A DNA stretch of 64,000 bases from Cotesia glomerata (GCF_020080835.1 NC_058167.1:6740459-6804458); one strand, 5' to 3'. Counted from the stretch's first letter, positions 23,401 through 38,100 are shown. Translations and numbers: made by a program. Notes: generated by a model from the letters alone, not told the origin.

Positions 23401-26400
23401 CTTTACAATCGATAACTTTAACGTGAGAGTAAAAGGATGCTTTTGAGGTAAAAAAAAAAAAGCGGTAAATTAAAAAATCAACCCATAGGGTCAACCGGTT
23501 ATTAGATTTGGTTTTTAACTAAAAACTATTATTTGAGAGGGCAAAACTAAAAATAAAATAAGATTTCTTTTTTTTTTCAAATAAATAGACGTATATACTA
23601 CTTGTACTCAGTATTCATTTTTGCCAGATGACGCTTAGCGACCAGATGGGCAGGTGCCCTGTAATACGTCCCACACTGAAATGAAACTCTCATATTCCGT
23701 GTAGTTGACATGCACAATACATGCTGATAACTATGTAGTATGTAGTGTATACATGTGCAATGTACTATAAATGTATGTAGTTGTAGACTTAAATGTATGA
23801 TAGTAAGTTAAATAACTTTGCACTAGTATAAATGAGTTTATAAATACGTAAATGGTACATTTGTGTGACGTATATATAGTGGGAATCTCACATGTAAAAA
23901 TATACTGCTCGCGTGCATTTAGTAACAGCCTGTATGCAAATGAATGCGTTTTTATACCTTACAACGACAATAGTTCACTCATACGTGCATTTTTTTCTCT
24001 TTCTATTATTCTTTCTGTTTTACTTACTGGCATGCTCCCCCTTCGCGCGGAACCGTTAAAAGTTAAAACCTGCTGGCTCCCAAGTGTGTGAACGCGTTTT
24101 TGGAGTTATACACAACTTTTCGCCAACAATTGTCGTATTGACGAAAATTATAAGGGGTTTATTTTTTGGGGAAGATATACCTTACTCTCGTTACTCCTGT
24201 TAGTAATCATTTACTTTTCAATTGATAAGGGTGATGATGTTGACACTTGTTCATTCATGTAATTGTATTGAAATTATCGTTTATGCTTTTTTCACAGACT
24301 TTCTACTTTCATAAATGTGTATCTTTTGATTAATTGCGATCTGATATGTTTTTTTATATTACAAAAAATTAAATTGTAAATTTTAACAGAAAAAATGTAT
24401 TCCTTTAGACTATATCTCTTAAACTTTTCGCTATTTTCGAGCTTTTAAATTTCATCAGATTTAATTCTTGATTTAATTCATTTTAAAGATATTGCATGGC
24501 AAGGAAAAGTGTACATGTACACACGTACGGATATTGATGTGAAAATAATTAGAATAGCTTCCTGAGACCTTATAACTTTGAGATCTGGCGTTTTCAAATT
24601 TTTTTATTTTTCATGTTAATGTCATGATTGATTTTTAGTGTTATGTTTACAATGATAGTATATTTATCATTATGGTAAACATAAAATTTCTTATGATCAT
24701 AGATAAATATTTTTAGGAAGATCGATTCTAAAGTTTTTATAATATTAAAAAAATAGGTTGAAGTAACTCATTTTACTTAAGAAAAAAATGAAACTAGCCA
24801 AACTTTAGCATTTATGACTGTTGTTGTAATTATATTCCCATTTTTATAGACTTTTTTCAGTAACAAGTTCTTAACTTTATAAGGGTACACATATATTATT
24901 TCAGGTGATCAAAGTTATATTTTTTTTAGAAACATTAAAGTAAATAGTAGGTTATTTTACATCAAGGAAGTAAAGTCTGGAACAAACTAGTCTAGCCTAG
25001 GCGTTAAATTGCTACCGGAACCGAAGGCGAAGGTGGCTATAGGTAAAATGTGAGAATAGAAATCTTACACAGTAGAAAATTTTTTGTCAACTTTAAAACA
25101 AAAATTTGTGAAAAACGGAAATGAAAAACAGATCGATCGAACATCACAAACAATTGTATGAAGTTAACACAATAAAATGTTAAACATTCGATACTAAGAC
25201 TCTTACAGTTTACACAATAACGAAAAATTTTTTACGGTATATCATTTTTTTTCATAGCGTGCAACTTTTCAGCATACCTGTAAACGAAAGTTTAAAATAT
25301 TTATTATTATTTGTGGAAATGTTATTGCACCTGTCAACTCTTTTTATTTATTGACTGATTGAAGTGCTACTTCCTTTATGTTAGACAGGGTAGTCATATT
25401 TTTTTTAACTTTTGGTGCAAGAATGTTTAAAAAATATGTAATGTTATTAAAGGCCATTTTATTACATACGCTAAAAATAATAAATTGTTAAACTTAAAAA
25501 CATTTTAAATTTTCTTATTGAGAAGTTGAAAGGTAATGATAAAATTTCGTTGCGTTACATCATCGAAAAATATTCTTTGATGTTAAAAAAACACCGTAAA
25601 AAAATTAAACATGCTTATTGGACTCACATGTGGATTGTGAGAAGAAATAGGATGTGGGCGTAAAATACCCACTTTCTGGAGGTCCTTAATGCGTGGATCC
25701 TATACCCTCCGCAACATCCGGAAAAAATAGAGGAAATTCTTGTTTTTTAGATCATTTTTTTAAAAATAAATTGTATAGATTCATGTAAAAGTAGAGTATT
25801 AACATATAAATAAAATATTCCAAAATTTAATTAAAACAACAACATCCCAAAATTTTGCAAATTAACGATTTTTAACGGATCGTTATAAAATAGTACTGTT
25901 ATAAGTCTGTCGATGATCTACATACATCAATAAATTCATTGTTTTTTGTAACGGTATCTACTTTATTCTAAAAAATAAATTGTACAAAACAGATGTAGTG
26001 GTCAAAATTTCCAGTTACACAAAAAGAAACGGTTTTAAAAAGATCATATTGTTGACGCAAATGTTACTCAAAGATGAATGTCTTCCGGGTATAAAAGATC
26101 CTTCCATAAACATCTAACATATTCTTCTGTCACGGTTATTTAAAGATAAGACTCTATTATTACTCGGCTTTTTTCACTGGATGTATTTTTTTGTTTTCGT
26201 TTCATTGTCGATGCATTTTCTGAGTAGTCAAAAATGTTAAGTTTCCGTTTATCCAATCACAAGACAAACGTGTTAACTCGTAAAACCGAAAAAATTCAGG
26301 TGCACAAATTCTAACCCTCCTTCACTATGTACGTATTTTCTGTTCTCATCAGTTTCACCTGTTTTACTGTTTCCCTTATGCTACGACAGGTGCTCATCTA

Positions 26401-27500
26401 TTGTAGCTATACAATCTTAGCTCTCTATAAGTCTCCGTCTTGAGGTATATATTTTTTACAGAAGATAATTAAATGAATACTTGAAATCCTCTTCTTTGGT
26501 CTGTCCACATCTTCGATTTCTGTACGCCCATTCAAAATAAAGATACAATGTTTCAAAACACAACATAGGGTACATCATCGTGAGTTTGCATTATCAGAAA
26601 TAATTCTTCTCGTTAATTTGTCAATCTTACATTAGAATATTTAATCTTTTTTTTATAAACTGTTAATATTTTTTATCAGAAAATTGAATGGCAATAATTG
26701 TTTATAATCACTTTCTTGTCTACTTTTAGTCATAGAAAAGCAAAAAACCAATATTCTTTAATTTTTTTAATCATATATCGTTTATTAATTAAAAAGAAAT
26801 TTTTTTTTTTTGAAAATATTAATTACTAGCCAACCCGTAAGAATATTTCTCACAATTTCGTAATCGATTAATGAGTGTTTATTTTTTAATGTGAAATTGA
26901 GGCTGTTATATATCTATAGACATATCGCATTACTGTTGTTAAAAAAGAATATATTTTTCATTAATAAATATTTGCATTTGCTCATTTCCACGTTGTAATA
27001 CGACCATTCGTTTTTTCATCAGAATATTGAGAGAAATATTTTGTTAATTACATTTATTTATAAATCAACTATGTGGATAAAGCTTTTAACACTCGTGTGT
27101 TAAAAGCGCAATTACTTCGCTCGTTGTGCTAACCTTACTCATAGCCGAAAACATCATCTACTTAGTTACATTAAATTTCACATAGTATTTGAATTTTTAA
27201 GTTTGGTAGAAACTGATCAAAAATCTAACCGTGCCACAAAAAAATATCTTCGAAAAATAAGATTTATGATGATTCTATATTATTTTATAAATTAATCAAT
27301 TCATATTCTTAAATTCTGTGAAGAAACAAACTCTAAAAAAAACGGTACAAGATTTAAATCATATTTTCTTTTTTATAAATGATTTTTCAGAGAATGCTAT
27401 ATGATCAGGTGAAAAAATAATAAGAATTAACTGATTCACCTGATCCTTGTAGTATTTTCTGAAAAATCATTCATATTCATATAAGGGTCTGAATAAAACT
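16960..27500. other. Long AT-rich stretch without recognisable genes
   Basis: Only short, compositionally random ORFs occur (for example 17,582-17,887, 19,122-19,502, 23,852-24,091). Somewhat GC-richer patches lie at 17,380-17,560, 19,110-19,270 and 23,620-23,700. The one at 19,110-19,270 contains CACTCAAG followed by GTAAAAAG and could be a non-coding 5' exon, but this cannot be shown from sequence alone. It holds an (AT)n tract at 20,387-20,466. Confidence 0.5.
20387..20466. repeat. (AT)n microsatellite
   Basis: About 40 uninterrupted AT units. ORFs reading Ile-Tyr repeats across it are artefacts. Confidence 0.97.
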
Positions 27501-27506
27501 AATAAT

Positions 27507-28858
27507 GCCCCATACAAAAAATGAAGATCGGCCCGATACTGGGCCAAGACTGGTAACCGATCTTTAAGTATCGGCCGAGTATCGTGAAATATCGTTGGGC
27601 CAAGACTGGGGGAGCATCGGATGGTAACACCCAGCCGATATAGGCGACTGAGCATCGGCCAAACATAGTAACCAAGCATTGGCCGAGCATCGGCCAAGCA
27701 TAGGCGAAAAAATCAAATTTTAGGTAAAATAATTAAAAAAATTTTTTTTTCGTTGTTTATTTTCGAATTATTATTATTATGAGGTGATGGACTACTGGTT
27801 GATAGAAATTAATTCTGAAAAAATTTGGATGTGAAGGGATTTGAAGCTGGTCCGTCTGCGTGGAAGTCTCGAGCGGTGTCAAAGGCGCTGCTAACTGATC
27901 TGAGTGTAGTGTTCTTAGTTTAATCATTTCAATGTTCAACAATCAATTTTTCTCAGTATAATTGAGTTAACTTGATTGTTACGAATTTTTCTATTTATTT
28001 CATAATTGAACAATTTCTGAATTTTAATAATAAAAAATAACTTCCTAATTTTTTAAAACTTCATTTTTTAAGCAAGAAGTTCAAAATTAATTAAAAATAA
28101 ATTATTTATTAGTAAATAAATATATATATTTATATTTGTATATTTTTATGTATATTCATAAATCTATTTGTAAGTAAATAAATCATTTATTAAAAATCAT
28201 TAGTTTCTTGCTAAAATATTTTTTTTTTTAATACTAAAAGAAATAGGTTTAATTGATTGGGTAATGTAAAAATTTATCGAAAAAGTCCTCCGAAAAATAT
28301 TCATTACTTATTAAATCTGTTTTAGTGAAAACAAATGTTGATTTAATCTTAATAGAGCTTGTTAAATAATAAAAATGTTTATTAAAAACTAAAAAATGAT
28401 CAATATAATATTTATAAAAAAAAAAACATTGTTAATAATTTAAATTGGTGTTTTCTCCTAAAAAAATCTCGTAAGATATTTTTTAAAAATTGATTTACTA
28501 ATTTTTAGTACATATTAGTTTATAATTTGGTCAAACGTTAAATTAAAACAATAATACAACATAGTAATGACTAACACGTATTAATTGTTTTCAAGTGTAA
28601 TAAAAAATTAGCTAGAGCATCGGCCAAGCAATGGCTGATAATCAAATCACATACCATTATATTATAATAAATATCGTGCGGTAGCCGATGGCTTACCTAT
28701 ACTAGGCCAGTACAAATCGCCAATGCTTGGCCAAACATTAAAGCCGATGGTTTACCGATGCTAGGCCGATACAAAACGCCGATACTTGGCCGAGCATTAG
28801 TAGCCGTGCCTTGGCCAATGAACGGAAATTGTTGAGCATCGGCAACTTCGTATGGGGC
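27507..28858. mobile_element. 1.35-kb inverted-repeat element with CCGAT-rich ends
   Basis: The termini GCCCCATAC and GTATGGGGC are inverted. Both ends carry clusters of GGCC/ATCGGCC/CCGATGCT phrases (27,525-27,710 and 28,615-28,850), and the centre is plain AT-rich. ORFs on the minus strand at 27,467-27,697 come from the repeated motif. The right end lies 76 bp before the first recognised Rho GEF exon. Confidence 0.65.
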
Positions 28859-28934
28859 CCTCTCTTCTTAGTTCAAGTAAACATTTTTTTATATACATAT
28901 ATTAAATATTTTATTTGTTAATTTAATCTTTTAG

Positions 28935-29188
28935 AAATGCTCAAGTGGACAGTATCCAGATCAATGTCAACCGCAAGTTCGACGTCCTATGTTCCACCTA
29001 CAATGCACAAGACAACCCGTAAACCTTTTCGCGACCTTTTAAATACACCCCCTGCTGATGGAACAAGGTCAAAAGTCATACCACAAACAGCAGTTGATGT
29101 AGATAATAGTAATCCATCATCTAAATCCACTCCAGGACGCCGGCGACGTTGTAGGAGTCACGGGAGTGATGTTCGTGCCTACTTTCAG
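28935..29188 (+). CDS. Rho GEF exon 1 (first recognised coding exon)
   Basis: An acceptor TTTTAG precedes the exon. The first ATG is at 28,937 and 84 codons follow to CAG at a GTAAAT donor, phase 0. The peptide is Ser/Thr- and Arg-rich (GRRRRCRSHG), with no domain. The acceptor implies at least one upstream exon, probably non-coding. Confidence 0.65.
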
Positions 29189-32100
29189 GTAAATGATTAT
29201 GGTTTTGTATTACTCATGCGGGAAAAGTAGTATCTTGACGCTCGCTGTTGCGTTTGAAAAAGAACCGTTTGCCCATTTTTAAATTACGCGTGAGTTTTTT
29301 CATAAATGAAACTGTTATTTGAGTGCGACAAGTTTACTTGTGGCACGCAAATTATTCTTGGCGCACTCAAACTATCCTTGTCACATGCAATTGACTGTGA
29401 AAACTGCTAAAATTAAAATAAATAACAAAAAAAAACACAATCTAACTGTCAATATTAAAGAAGTGAGGTTGACATTACAAAGTTCATATTTGTAACGAAA
29501 GTAAAAATAATTTATTAATATTGAGCTGTTTACACGGAGAAAAAAGTGTTGCTATTATCACGATACAGTATAGTGATGATCACGATCCACGTATGACTAT
29601 ACTTTAGATGCGCATATGTCCAATCTAGTGGATCGTGATTATCACGATCCACATGGATTCGGATACCGAATGTCTATATTGCTATGGTTTATAGATGATT
29701 ATTAGTTGTTTTTGATTAAATGTTAATTATATGTTATTGCAGATTATTTTTTTTTTAGTTTTTTCGTATATTATAGTTATAAACATAAATACGAATTCCT
29801 TGTATAGCTTGATTAGTTTAAAATTTTTGAGTAGTTTATATGACAGTCAAGAATTAGGTTAGGTTTAAAAATGTTTAAATAATGACTGACAGCAGTTGGA
29901 ATTTATTTTATGACTTTTTTTTTTATTTTTAAAAATATTAGCCTAGAAATTTGTATTATTGATATATTCATTAAAAGTACGCAATTATTTTTATCATAAG
30001 AAAAATATTTTTTAATGGAATTTTTACTTCTTTATTGCTCCATGTACTTTATAAAAAAAATAACATATTTTTGCGTAAAGTAGTATGGGATCAAATTAGT
30101 TATGCTAAAAAAACCTTTTATGAAAACACAAATGTTATTTATTTAATACAATATATAATATTCATTGTTTTTCTTTATCAACGCAGTAGAATTGTATACA
30201 ATAACCACGGACACAGCATTAACACACACTCGAGTAATTTATCAACAACCCAATTGTCCATATCGCTGTTGATATAAATTGGTGCAATTATCGCTATTTC
30301 ATCACCAAAATTGTAAATAAATAAACTCGTTTCAGACTTGGTTATGTGTGGTGGCGCTGAACGCGTCGTGGATAGTGATAATCACGATCTGTTTCGCTGT
30401 AGTAAGAAAACGTTTTGAGATATTCACTATATAGTTGAGCGTGGTATTCAGTATTCACTCTTTCGAGCATAACTGTATTCGTATGGTGAATATATACCCG
30501 GGAAAAAATGATCAGATCTGATCAGACATGAACAGGCATGAGTCTTCAGGTCTGATCAGGTATGAAAAATGACCGGGTCTGATCAGACCTGGCCAGGCAT
30601 GTTCAGGTCTGATCAGATCTGTTCATGTCTGACTCGATCAGGACCATAAAAAAAAAAAAAAAATCGGTGCCGACGGGGATTCGAACCGTACACCTCGCGC
30701 TCTTCAGACTGACACTTTACCTCTTGACCAAATGATTTATCTTAACTTGAGAGTATCTTTCGAGCTACTTCAAGTAATTCAAATTTTATACATGATTTAT
30801 CCTTATAGTTAACGGAGTTCTATACCTAATTTATTAATTATTAATAATTAATTATATATTAGAGTGATTTATTCGGAACGGCTATGTATTTTTTTTCGCT
30901 CCATTAACATATGGTTCTACACTGAGAGAGAATTTTATTCAATAGTAATAAAACAGTTTATTTGGACTTGAAAAAAAAATTTAGTTAATATTAATAAAAT
31001 TATATTTCATATAAATAAAATTATATTAGTATTTAATAAAATTTCATAAGTATTTAATAAAATTTTCTTAAATACTAATATGTGTTTATTAAAATAACCA
31101 CGAACGACGCTTTCGTTTGCTGTCATTAATACGAATATTAAGTCATTAAAAGAAATAATCTCAAAAAAATTAATATTCATCAATTAATTATAATATATTC
31201 AAATATATTTTCACAGTAAAGTCTTTTAATAAATAGTATTAAGATTTTTTAACAAGACATCCTAACCTAACCTATTTGTTTACTTCATGACGAATCACAT
31301 GTAGAGATTTTAAATAATAAAAATAAATAAATATTCGATTGAATTTATGAAATCATAGTCTTTATTTTTAACAAATGCGTCTCTACATTGTCTGGTTTTC
31401 TGCTTCTGTTTTCATTTTATTAAATAATGTCTAACTCTTATCGATTCATTTGTGAAATTGTGATTCATTGTGAAATCGATTCATTTGTGTATTGTCATAT
31501 ATGACAATACTGTTTTGAGCTAATCACGATACTTCGTTCACGATCCACTGGATGGCTATAATAGCAATACTTTTTTCTCCGTGTAATTGTGATGAAAATT
31601 AATTTAGCAGAAATATGACTCTTTTAATAATGTTTGGAAAAAATAAATTATAACATGAAAAAAATTTTTTTTTAATTGACATGTAGGAATTTTATAAAAT
31701 AAAAAATACAATTTTTATGAAAAATTTTTTGGAACAAATTTGTTTGTTAAAGAAAATTGAAAAATTGTAGTGACAGCTAAATTTAATGTCATTTAATTTT
31801 ATGTGTTGATTGTTTCAGTGTATAAATTTAATTTTTGTTAATTAATATTAATTACTTTGCATTTATTATCTGATATATATTTGTTTCTTTTTTTTTTTAA
31901 CTTTTTAATTGTTTTTAGGGACTGGGGGGGCTCCGCCCCCCATTCCTCGCCGGGGCTTTGCCCCTGAACCCCACCGAGGCTCTGCCCCTAGACCCCAATT
32001 TTGTACCCACATATATCACCGCATTTGTAATACAAAATAGTATGTGCAACTCGTGCGACAAGTTGTTGATTACCCACTCAAGCGAATGACCGCACTTGCT

Positions 32101-35100
32101 TCGCTCGTGCGTTCAACTTCGCTTTCGTGGGCAATCGACAACTTGTCGCACTTGTTGCACAATATACTATTACAACATTGACAGTTAATTTGAAGCATAA
32201 AAATAGTAATAAGCAGTTTTAAATTTATAATCTAATTAATTTGCAGGCAACAAAGCCACATGCAAGGTCAAACAAGCGTCAATCAATCGCTAATGAAACC
32301 TTGGAATTGCCAAAGACGGAAAGCTCTTATCATAGAACACCTCGAATAGATACGGATATCGGTCCTTTGACATATATTCCAGATAATTATCAAATTTCAA
32401 AGTGTCCTGTAGCACTAACTTTACCAACAGACCCTACTTCGTTACCTCATACTTATTCAAAAACGTTTCATCATGTTAATAATAATAATGAACTACCTCA
32501 AAACGTTATGAATGAAGCACGTGCAAATCTTCAGTCACATGTGTCTGATTTCTTTCAGCAAATATCTGTTGCTGGCAGCCCTGAAGATGTCATGGAAGCT
32601 GGTTCTGTACCTTTATCGAGATCTAGGTTGTTCTTTAGGAATATTGATAGAATGAAATCGAGCTCAAGCCCTGAGGGTAAATCTCTTTGTTATCCGAAAT
32701 TAGCAAAAATAAGTAAACTGCATGCAAGATGTAGAACACCGTATCACACAAAAGCACCTCAATTTAAATTGAGAGAAACTCCGCTTGCTAAAGAACTTGC
32801 AAGCTTGAAAATAGATCAAGACATTCCAAAATTTGAGAATATGGATAATACTATTACGGAGATTCTCAATAAACAACAACAAGAAACAAATCTTTGTAGC
32901 AATAAAATATATGATGAAATTGATAAAAAGACGAGGTCAAGCGGAGACAGTGATCCTACGCGACTGCATCTAAATGATAGAGATAGTATAGATAATAAAG
33001 ATACTTGTAAATTTATAGAAGAACAGATGATTAATGAAGATGAAGGGAAAGCTGATCACAATGATAGTTCAGTATCTTCAGCTAGTCAACTATTAGAAAA
33101 TCCTTCACCGATATCTTGGGCGTTTCGGTCTCCTTCTATCGATTCAGATGGAGAATTTACCCTTAAACGTCAGCGAGGAATCAGAAGAAAACGGCAACAA
33201 AAAGATCAAGGTATCAATAAAAGCTCTGGTAGCAAAAGGGCTAAAACTAGGTCTCAAAGTGTAAGTCCAGCGACCAGAAAAAAAATTTTAGAAGGTGATG
33301 AACCTCCTATTCAGGCTGTAAATCTTCACGTTAAAAAAATAACCCTCGAAACGGACTTGGATTCAATATTTGATGGAAAAATAGACTCAAAAATATTAAA
33401 TCAGTATCAAAAAAATGAAGAAACTAAAATGAACCTGTGGGATCTTGACAGTCCGAAATCGTCTTTGATAGATGAGTTTCCGAGTTCTAAAAGCTCGTTT
33501 GTTCATTCTGGGAATGAAACCTCCGAAACCCCACTTATTGCAACTGTGAGACGGTGTTTAAAATATAGTCCAGAAGTTGAAATACCAGAACCAAACTCCA
33601 GATCGTCTATTGAATTAGAATATAACATCATTGGAGATTCCATTCACATCCGAGGTAAGTTGATTAGTATTTGAGAAATTCATTCTTTTTTTTTAGATTA
33701 TAAAGGAGTGAAAAAAAAATGATAATCTTAATAAGTCATCATCAGTATTTGTAAATTTTTTAAAGTTTTATCTTACGTCATAGCCAACTTAAACCACTAA
33801 GGGGTGAAATATCAAAGTTGACACGTTCCTGTAAAAAATTTTGGCGTACATGCGCGACCACATGCAATCTATATTAGTCTGCTCTTTACTTACTCCTTTT
33901 TTCATCTCAATTTTATCTTGCTATTTCTCTGAGAATATTTCGCTAAAATGATAGAGATAGAGACAAAATAGAATAACATGTGACTACGTTCCTGACTAAC
34001 GTCATCGCGCAACCGCGGAAATACATTTTGCATCTCTTTCTTAGTCTCTTATCCTTTCTCATCATCATGTCTTTAATTCTTCGTACTCTTGTAGTGAGTT
34101 CGAGGTAGTATCGTGTGCTAGTAACTTACTGATCTTCCCGCCATCCCAATTCTGGTTAGTATGTTTAAAAATTATCAAATTTTATTATTAAAAATCATAT
34201 TTTCGCGTTGATTATTTTCAAATAAAGTTTTAAATTACTACTTAATATTGAAACAGTCAAAAAATAAGGAATTTATTTTTGTTTTTTATTATTGTTTTGT
34301 GTCGAAAAAATATAATGGTATTATTAAAATTTGACCTAAAAATAATTTTTTTACAATTTTCTTCTCTAAAATGACTAGTTCATAAAAAAGAGTTGAAAAG
34401 GGTTGAAAGTGTGTGAAGGGCGCGGGAAGTAGATAATGCCGCATTGGATGAGCAAGTCAAGTGAAACAGTAGTGTTACGAGTGGTACAGTCGGACAAAAC
34501 ATTAAATGTTTTCAGCTCGTTATATCTGTCTCAGCCTTTGTTTCTTTCACATCATTTGTTTCATTGTCTTCTATTCTTCTTCTTTATATTTTTTAAAACA
34601 GCATAAATCCAACTTCTGACCTGCACATTAATATCTAATTTTTTTACTATTTTTATTTTTTAATTATTCAATTATTAAACTTTAATTTAAGATAATGAAG
34701 AATATTTTATTCTAAAATATGAATTTATTCACCAATTAATTCAAATTTTTTTTTTTCTTTAATTAGTAATACGCTGCAAGGATTTAAAACGTTCTTACGA
34801 AGGGCCGATTCACGCCTACGTAAAGGTGAGCTTAAAAAATCCAAATGGTGGAGGTGTAGTAAAAAGAACAGCCGTACACCGTGCAACACCAAATCCAGTA
34901 TTCCATGAAACGTTAATTCTACCTTACCCAAATCACAACTGTACAAACAGATCTACGTCCCTAGATATTGCCGTTTGGCATCGAGATCGACGTGCAAGGT
35001 AATTATATTTCAAATTTACTAGTCACTTTATTCCAATTATTTTTTAAAAATAAATTTTTTTATCTCGTAATATAAAAGAGTATACAAGTTATATTGTTGA

Positions 35101-38100
35101 ATCTTTTTATAGCTCGATTGAAAATAATAAGTATGTACATAATATTCCATCAATAACGGCCGTTATATTTTCTTTGATCTTCTTTTAGTATTTTTACCGT
35201 CAGTTTTTCGTCAAGATATCCTTCGAACCGTGATATATGAGTCTTGGTGAATGGGTTCTTGTAATATGAGCGGGAGGGGAATCGATTGCCTGTTGAGGCA
35301 TGCGCATGGTGTTTAACCCACGTGCGAAAAAAAACCCGGTCACACTAATCTAAGAATTTCTTATCCTGATTAAATTTGTTTAATTAACAATAACTATTTT
35401 CATTTAATTACAATCAACCAAGTGATAATAATCAGCAAATTATATTTGATAATAAATTATTAATCAATGATTAATTTAAAAACTCTTATACTATGGTACG
35501 ATAATAATGGAACTATTATTTTAACAAAATTCTTGCATGTTTCTAGACGCAGTGAGCTCCTGGGCTGCATGACTCTACCTCTACCTTTGGCACAAGACAA
35601 GGTAAAAATTATTATTATAAAAACTTATACCAGTAACATAGTAATATATTCAACGTTTATGTGTTGTTATTTGATTATTATTATGAGTCGAGAGGGAAGG
35701 AAATCTTACTAGTAATATCTACTGCATAAAGTACTAATTTGAATAAATTTATATATGTATAAAGCTAACAGGCTTTTTTATCCCTCCTATCATGCATTCC
35801 TCCTCTTTCTCAGAGGTCAGGGCTGAGTCGATTATCCAATCAACATACCGCAGCAATATTTTCCGGTTACCTGCTTACACAATTGTGAGAATTTTTGTCT
35901 GAGACACAAGTCGAGTGTTACCTTCTTGATCGGATTCAATATTTTAAACAAAACATAGATAAATATAGTGACTTAAAGTTCAGAATTAATTAAAATAACA
36001 AAAAAAAGTCAAAATGATTGTCGTTGCAATTTATTGCGTCGCATTTTTCGTAGCCGGAATATTATTAAAATGTTTTCAATTGACTGAAAAATGTTGATCC
36101 TTTTAGTTGATTAAATTATCTAAGTTACTGAGCAAGGTACTTTATCTAGTATTTAGTTGGAAAATTTATAAAAAATTAACTTGAGTGATATTTGTTTACT
36201 TTTAAGGAAGCGACATGGCATCCTTTACAAGTCGGATCTGTTCGAAAGATAAGTACACCGTACGCAAAATTGTCTCAAGATTGTACGGTGTCACCACCTT
36301 TGTCAAAAGACGAGGATCATACAGATAACAATTCCAATGCAGATGACTTTACTTATCTTAGACATTTGGAATTAGAACCATTAGATCCGCTAACGGGGTT
36401 ACCAGTGAACCCTGGATTCACAGCTAGGGGTGGAAGAACTCCTTGCACAATCACTAGACGCTTAATTCGACAAAGTGGTGCTAAGCAGGTATTTTTCAAA
36501 AATATTTCATAGCAATGTTGTAAAATATAAATAACTACTCATAACGATAACGATTAATGTGTTTATTTTTGTTATTTTGTAGATTCCGTGGGGTTTCTCA
36601 CTGTCTTGGGGTCGTCCTCCTCGAGTAGAACGTGTGGATCCAGGAAGCCCAGCTGAAAGGGCAGGTTTAATGCCTGGTGATCACGTTGTTTTTGTGGATA
36701 CGACAAACGTAGTCACGCGAGCACGAGAAGACATACTAAACTTTATTCAAGCAGCTACTAATCAACTAATTCTTGAAATTTACCGCAAGTCAGGCGCACA
36801 TGTTAACACGCAACGACCTAGTCTGGTGAATGTGACGCTACAACCTGCGCTAGATCAACCCAATGGCCAGGGAGCGATCGCCTTCACCGCTGAGGTCGGT
36901 ACAGGCGTTATAGTTTAGATTTCATTAAATTAATTATTAACTTTAACTTTATAATCCTTTCATTTCCACCTGAATTTATTATTTTATTATTATTATTATT
37001 ATTATTATTAAAATAATAATATTAGTATTATTTATTGTCGGGATTTTAATGCGCATAAGAAATGCTGTGTTACTTTAGTTATAAGCTAAAGCTTTTTCTT
37101 TTTGTTTATGATTAGCATTAATAAGTTTTTTTTATTTATTATTTATAATTAATTTTTTGACATTTCGTTTTTTTAATGCTTTTCAAGTTTCAAAAAAGTA
37201 TACTACTAGAATAAGAATATAAAAGTTGATCTATAACGAAATTAAAAACGTATTAAGTGTTCAGTGGATAATTAATGGGTCCTGAAATTATACACTGTGT
37301 TATAAATTTTGTTTTTAAGTTATTTTTATTAAGTTTTAGCTGTTTATCTTATTAACTAGTAAGTTATAAAGATCGTTATTTAAAAATAATTTTACGATTG
37401 TCGACGTTTTTATTTATTTTTAAATTAAGAACGAATTAAAACAAACTATTGTATGTTTTACAGAGCTTATTAATAATAATTGTAGGAATTATTATATTTT
37501 GTTATTTTTGCGAGTTATAAATTATTTTGTCCAAAAGAAAAAAAGGTGTTTTGTAAACACATATTTAAAACTATTATTCAACGATACTTAATATATAATT
37601 TCAATTGAAAAAATTCATAATCAAATCGCGAGAGTGAGAACATTTTGTACTTTTGTTTTTATTTATTTTTTTTTAAGTTTTTTTGTTGCCAACAAGTATT
37701 TTATTTATTTTTCAACTAAATAATTTTGTCTTATTTATCATACCTATTCCTTTTTTCAATCCCTAACTCATCATAGTTGAAATAAACAGTAATGAAACTA
37801 CTGTAAATGCATGTGTTTAAAATACATATTTTTAGGACACAACTTTTTAAAAAAAGGATAAAAACTAAGAGTGTAGTTCAGCAACAAGAGTACAGTAGAA
37901 TAGTCGTCGGAAGTTATTTATAGTGGTAACTTTTGTATAAAATATGTCAATAGTACCATTTCGATTTTTAGAGATACTTTAATTCAATTCTAAGTAGCTG
38001 AAAACAGAAATCACTAGATATGATCATTTGGCGAATGAAAAAGAGAAATGAAAAAATTCAATAGATTTTAATAATTTATCAATGAAGTAAAAATTATATA

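Larger units (their letters stand above)
29533..31583. mobile_element. 2.05-kb inverted-repeat element with CACGGAGAAAAAAGT termini
   Basis: The left end CACGGAGAAAAAAGTGTTGC and its inverted counterpart at 31,562-31,583 match over about 25 bp, and TA flanks both ends. ATCACGATCCAC phrases recur near both ends (29,580-29,655 and 31,530-31,550). There is no transposase. It contains a GATCAGATC-rich block and a tRNA-like SINE. Confidence 0.65.
29189..32246 (+). other. Rho GEF intron 1 filled with small repeats
   Basis: It holds the 2.05-kb CACGGAG element (29,533-31,583), a GC-rich triplet repeat (31,919-31,996) and a long hairpin (32,039-32,172). No additional exon was recognised. Confidence 0.6.

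Noticed and set aside
17582..24091. ORFs of 60-126 codons at 17,582, 19,122, 19,955, 20,632 and 23,852
   Set aside because: They have random or low-complexity composition, no domain, no good splice context and AT-rich surroundings. They are expected by chance.
1..28900. Endogenous viral or bracovirus-like segment genes
   Set aside because: No viral structural or replication gene was recognised in this half. The only long ORFs belong to the LINE.
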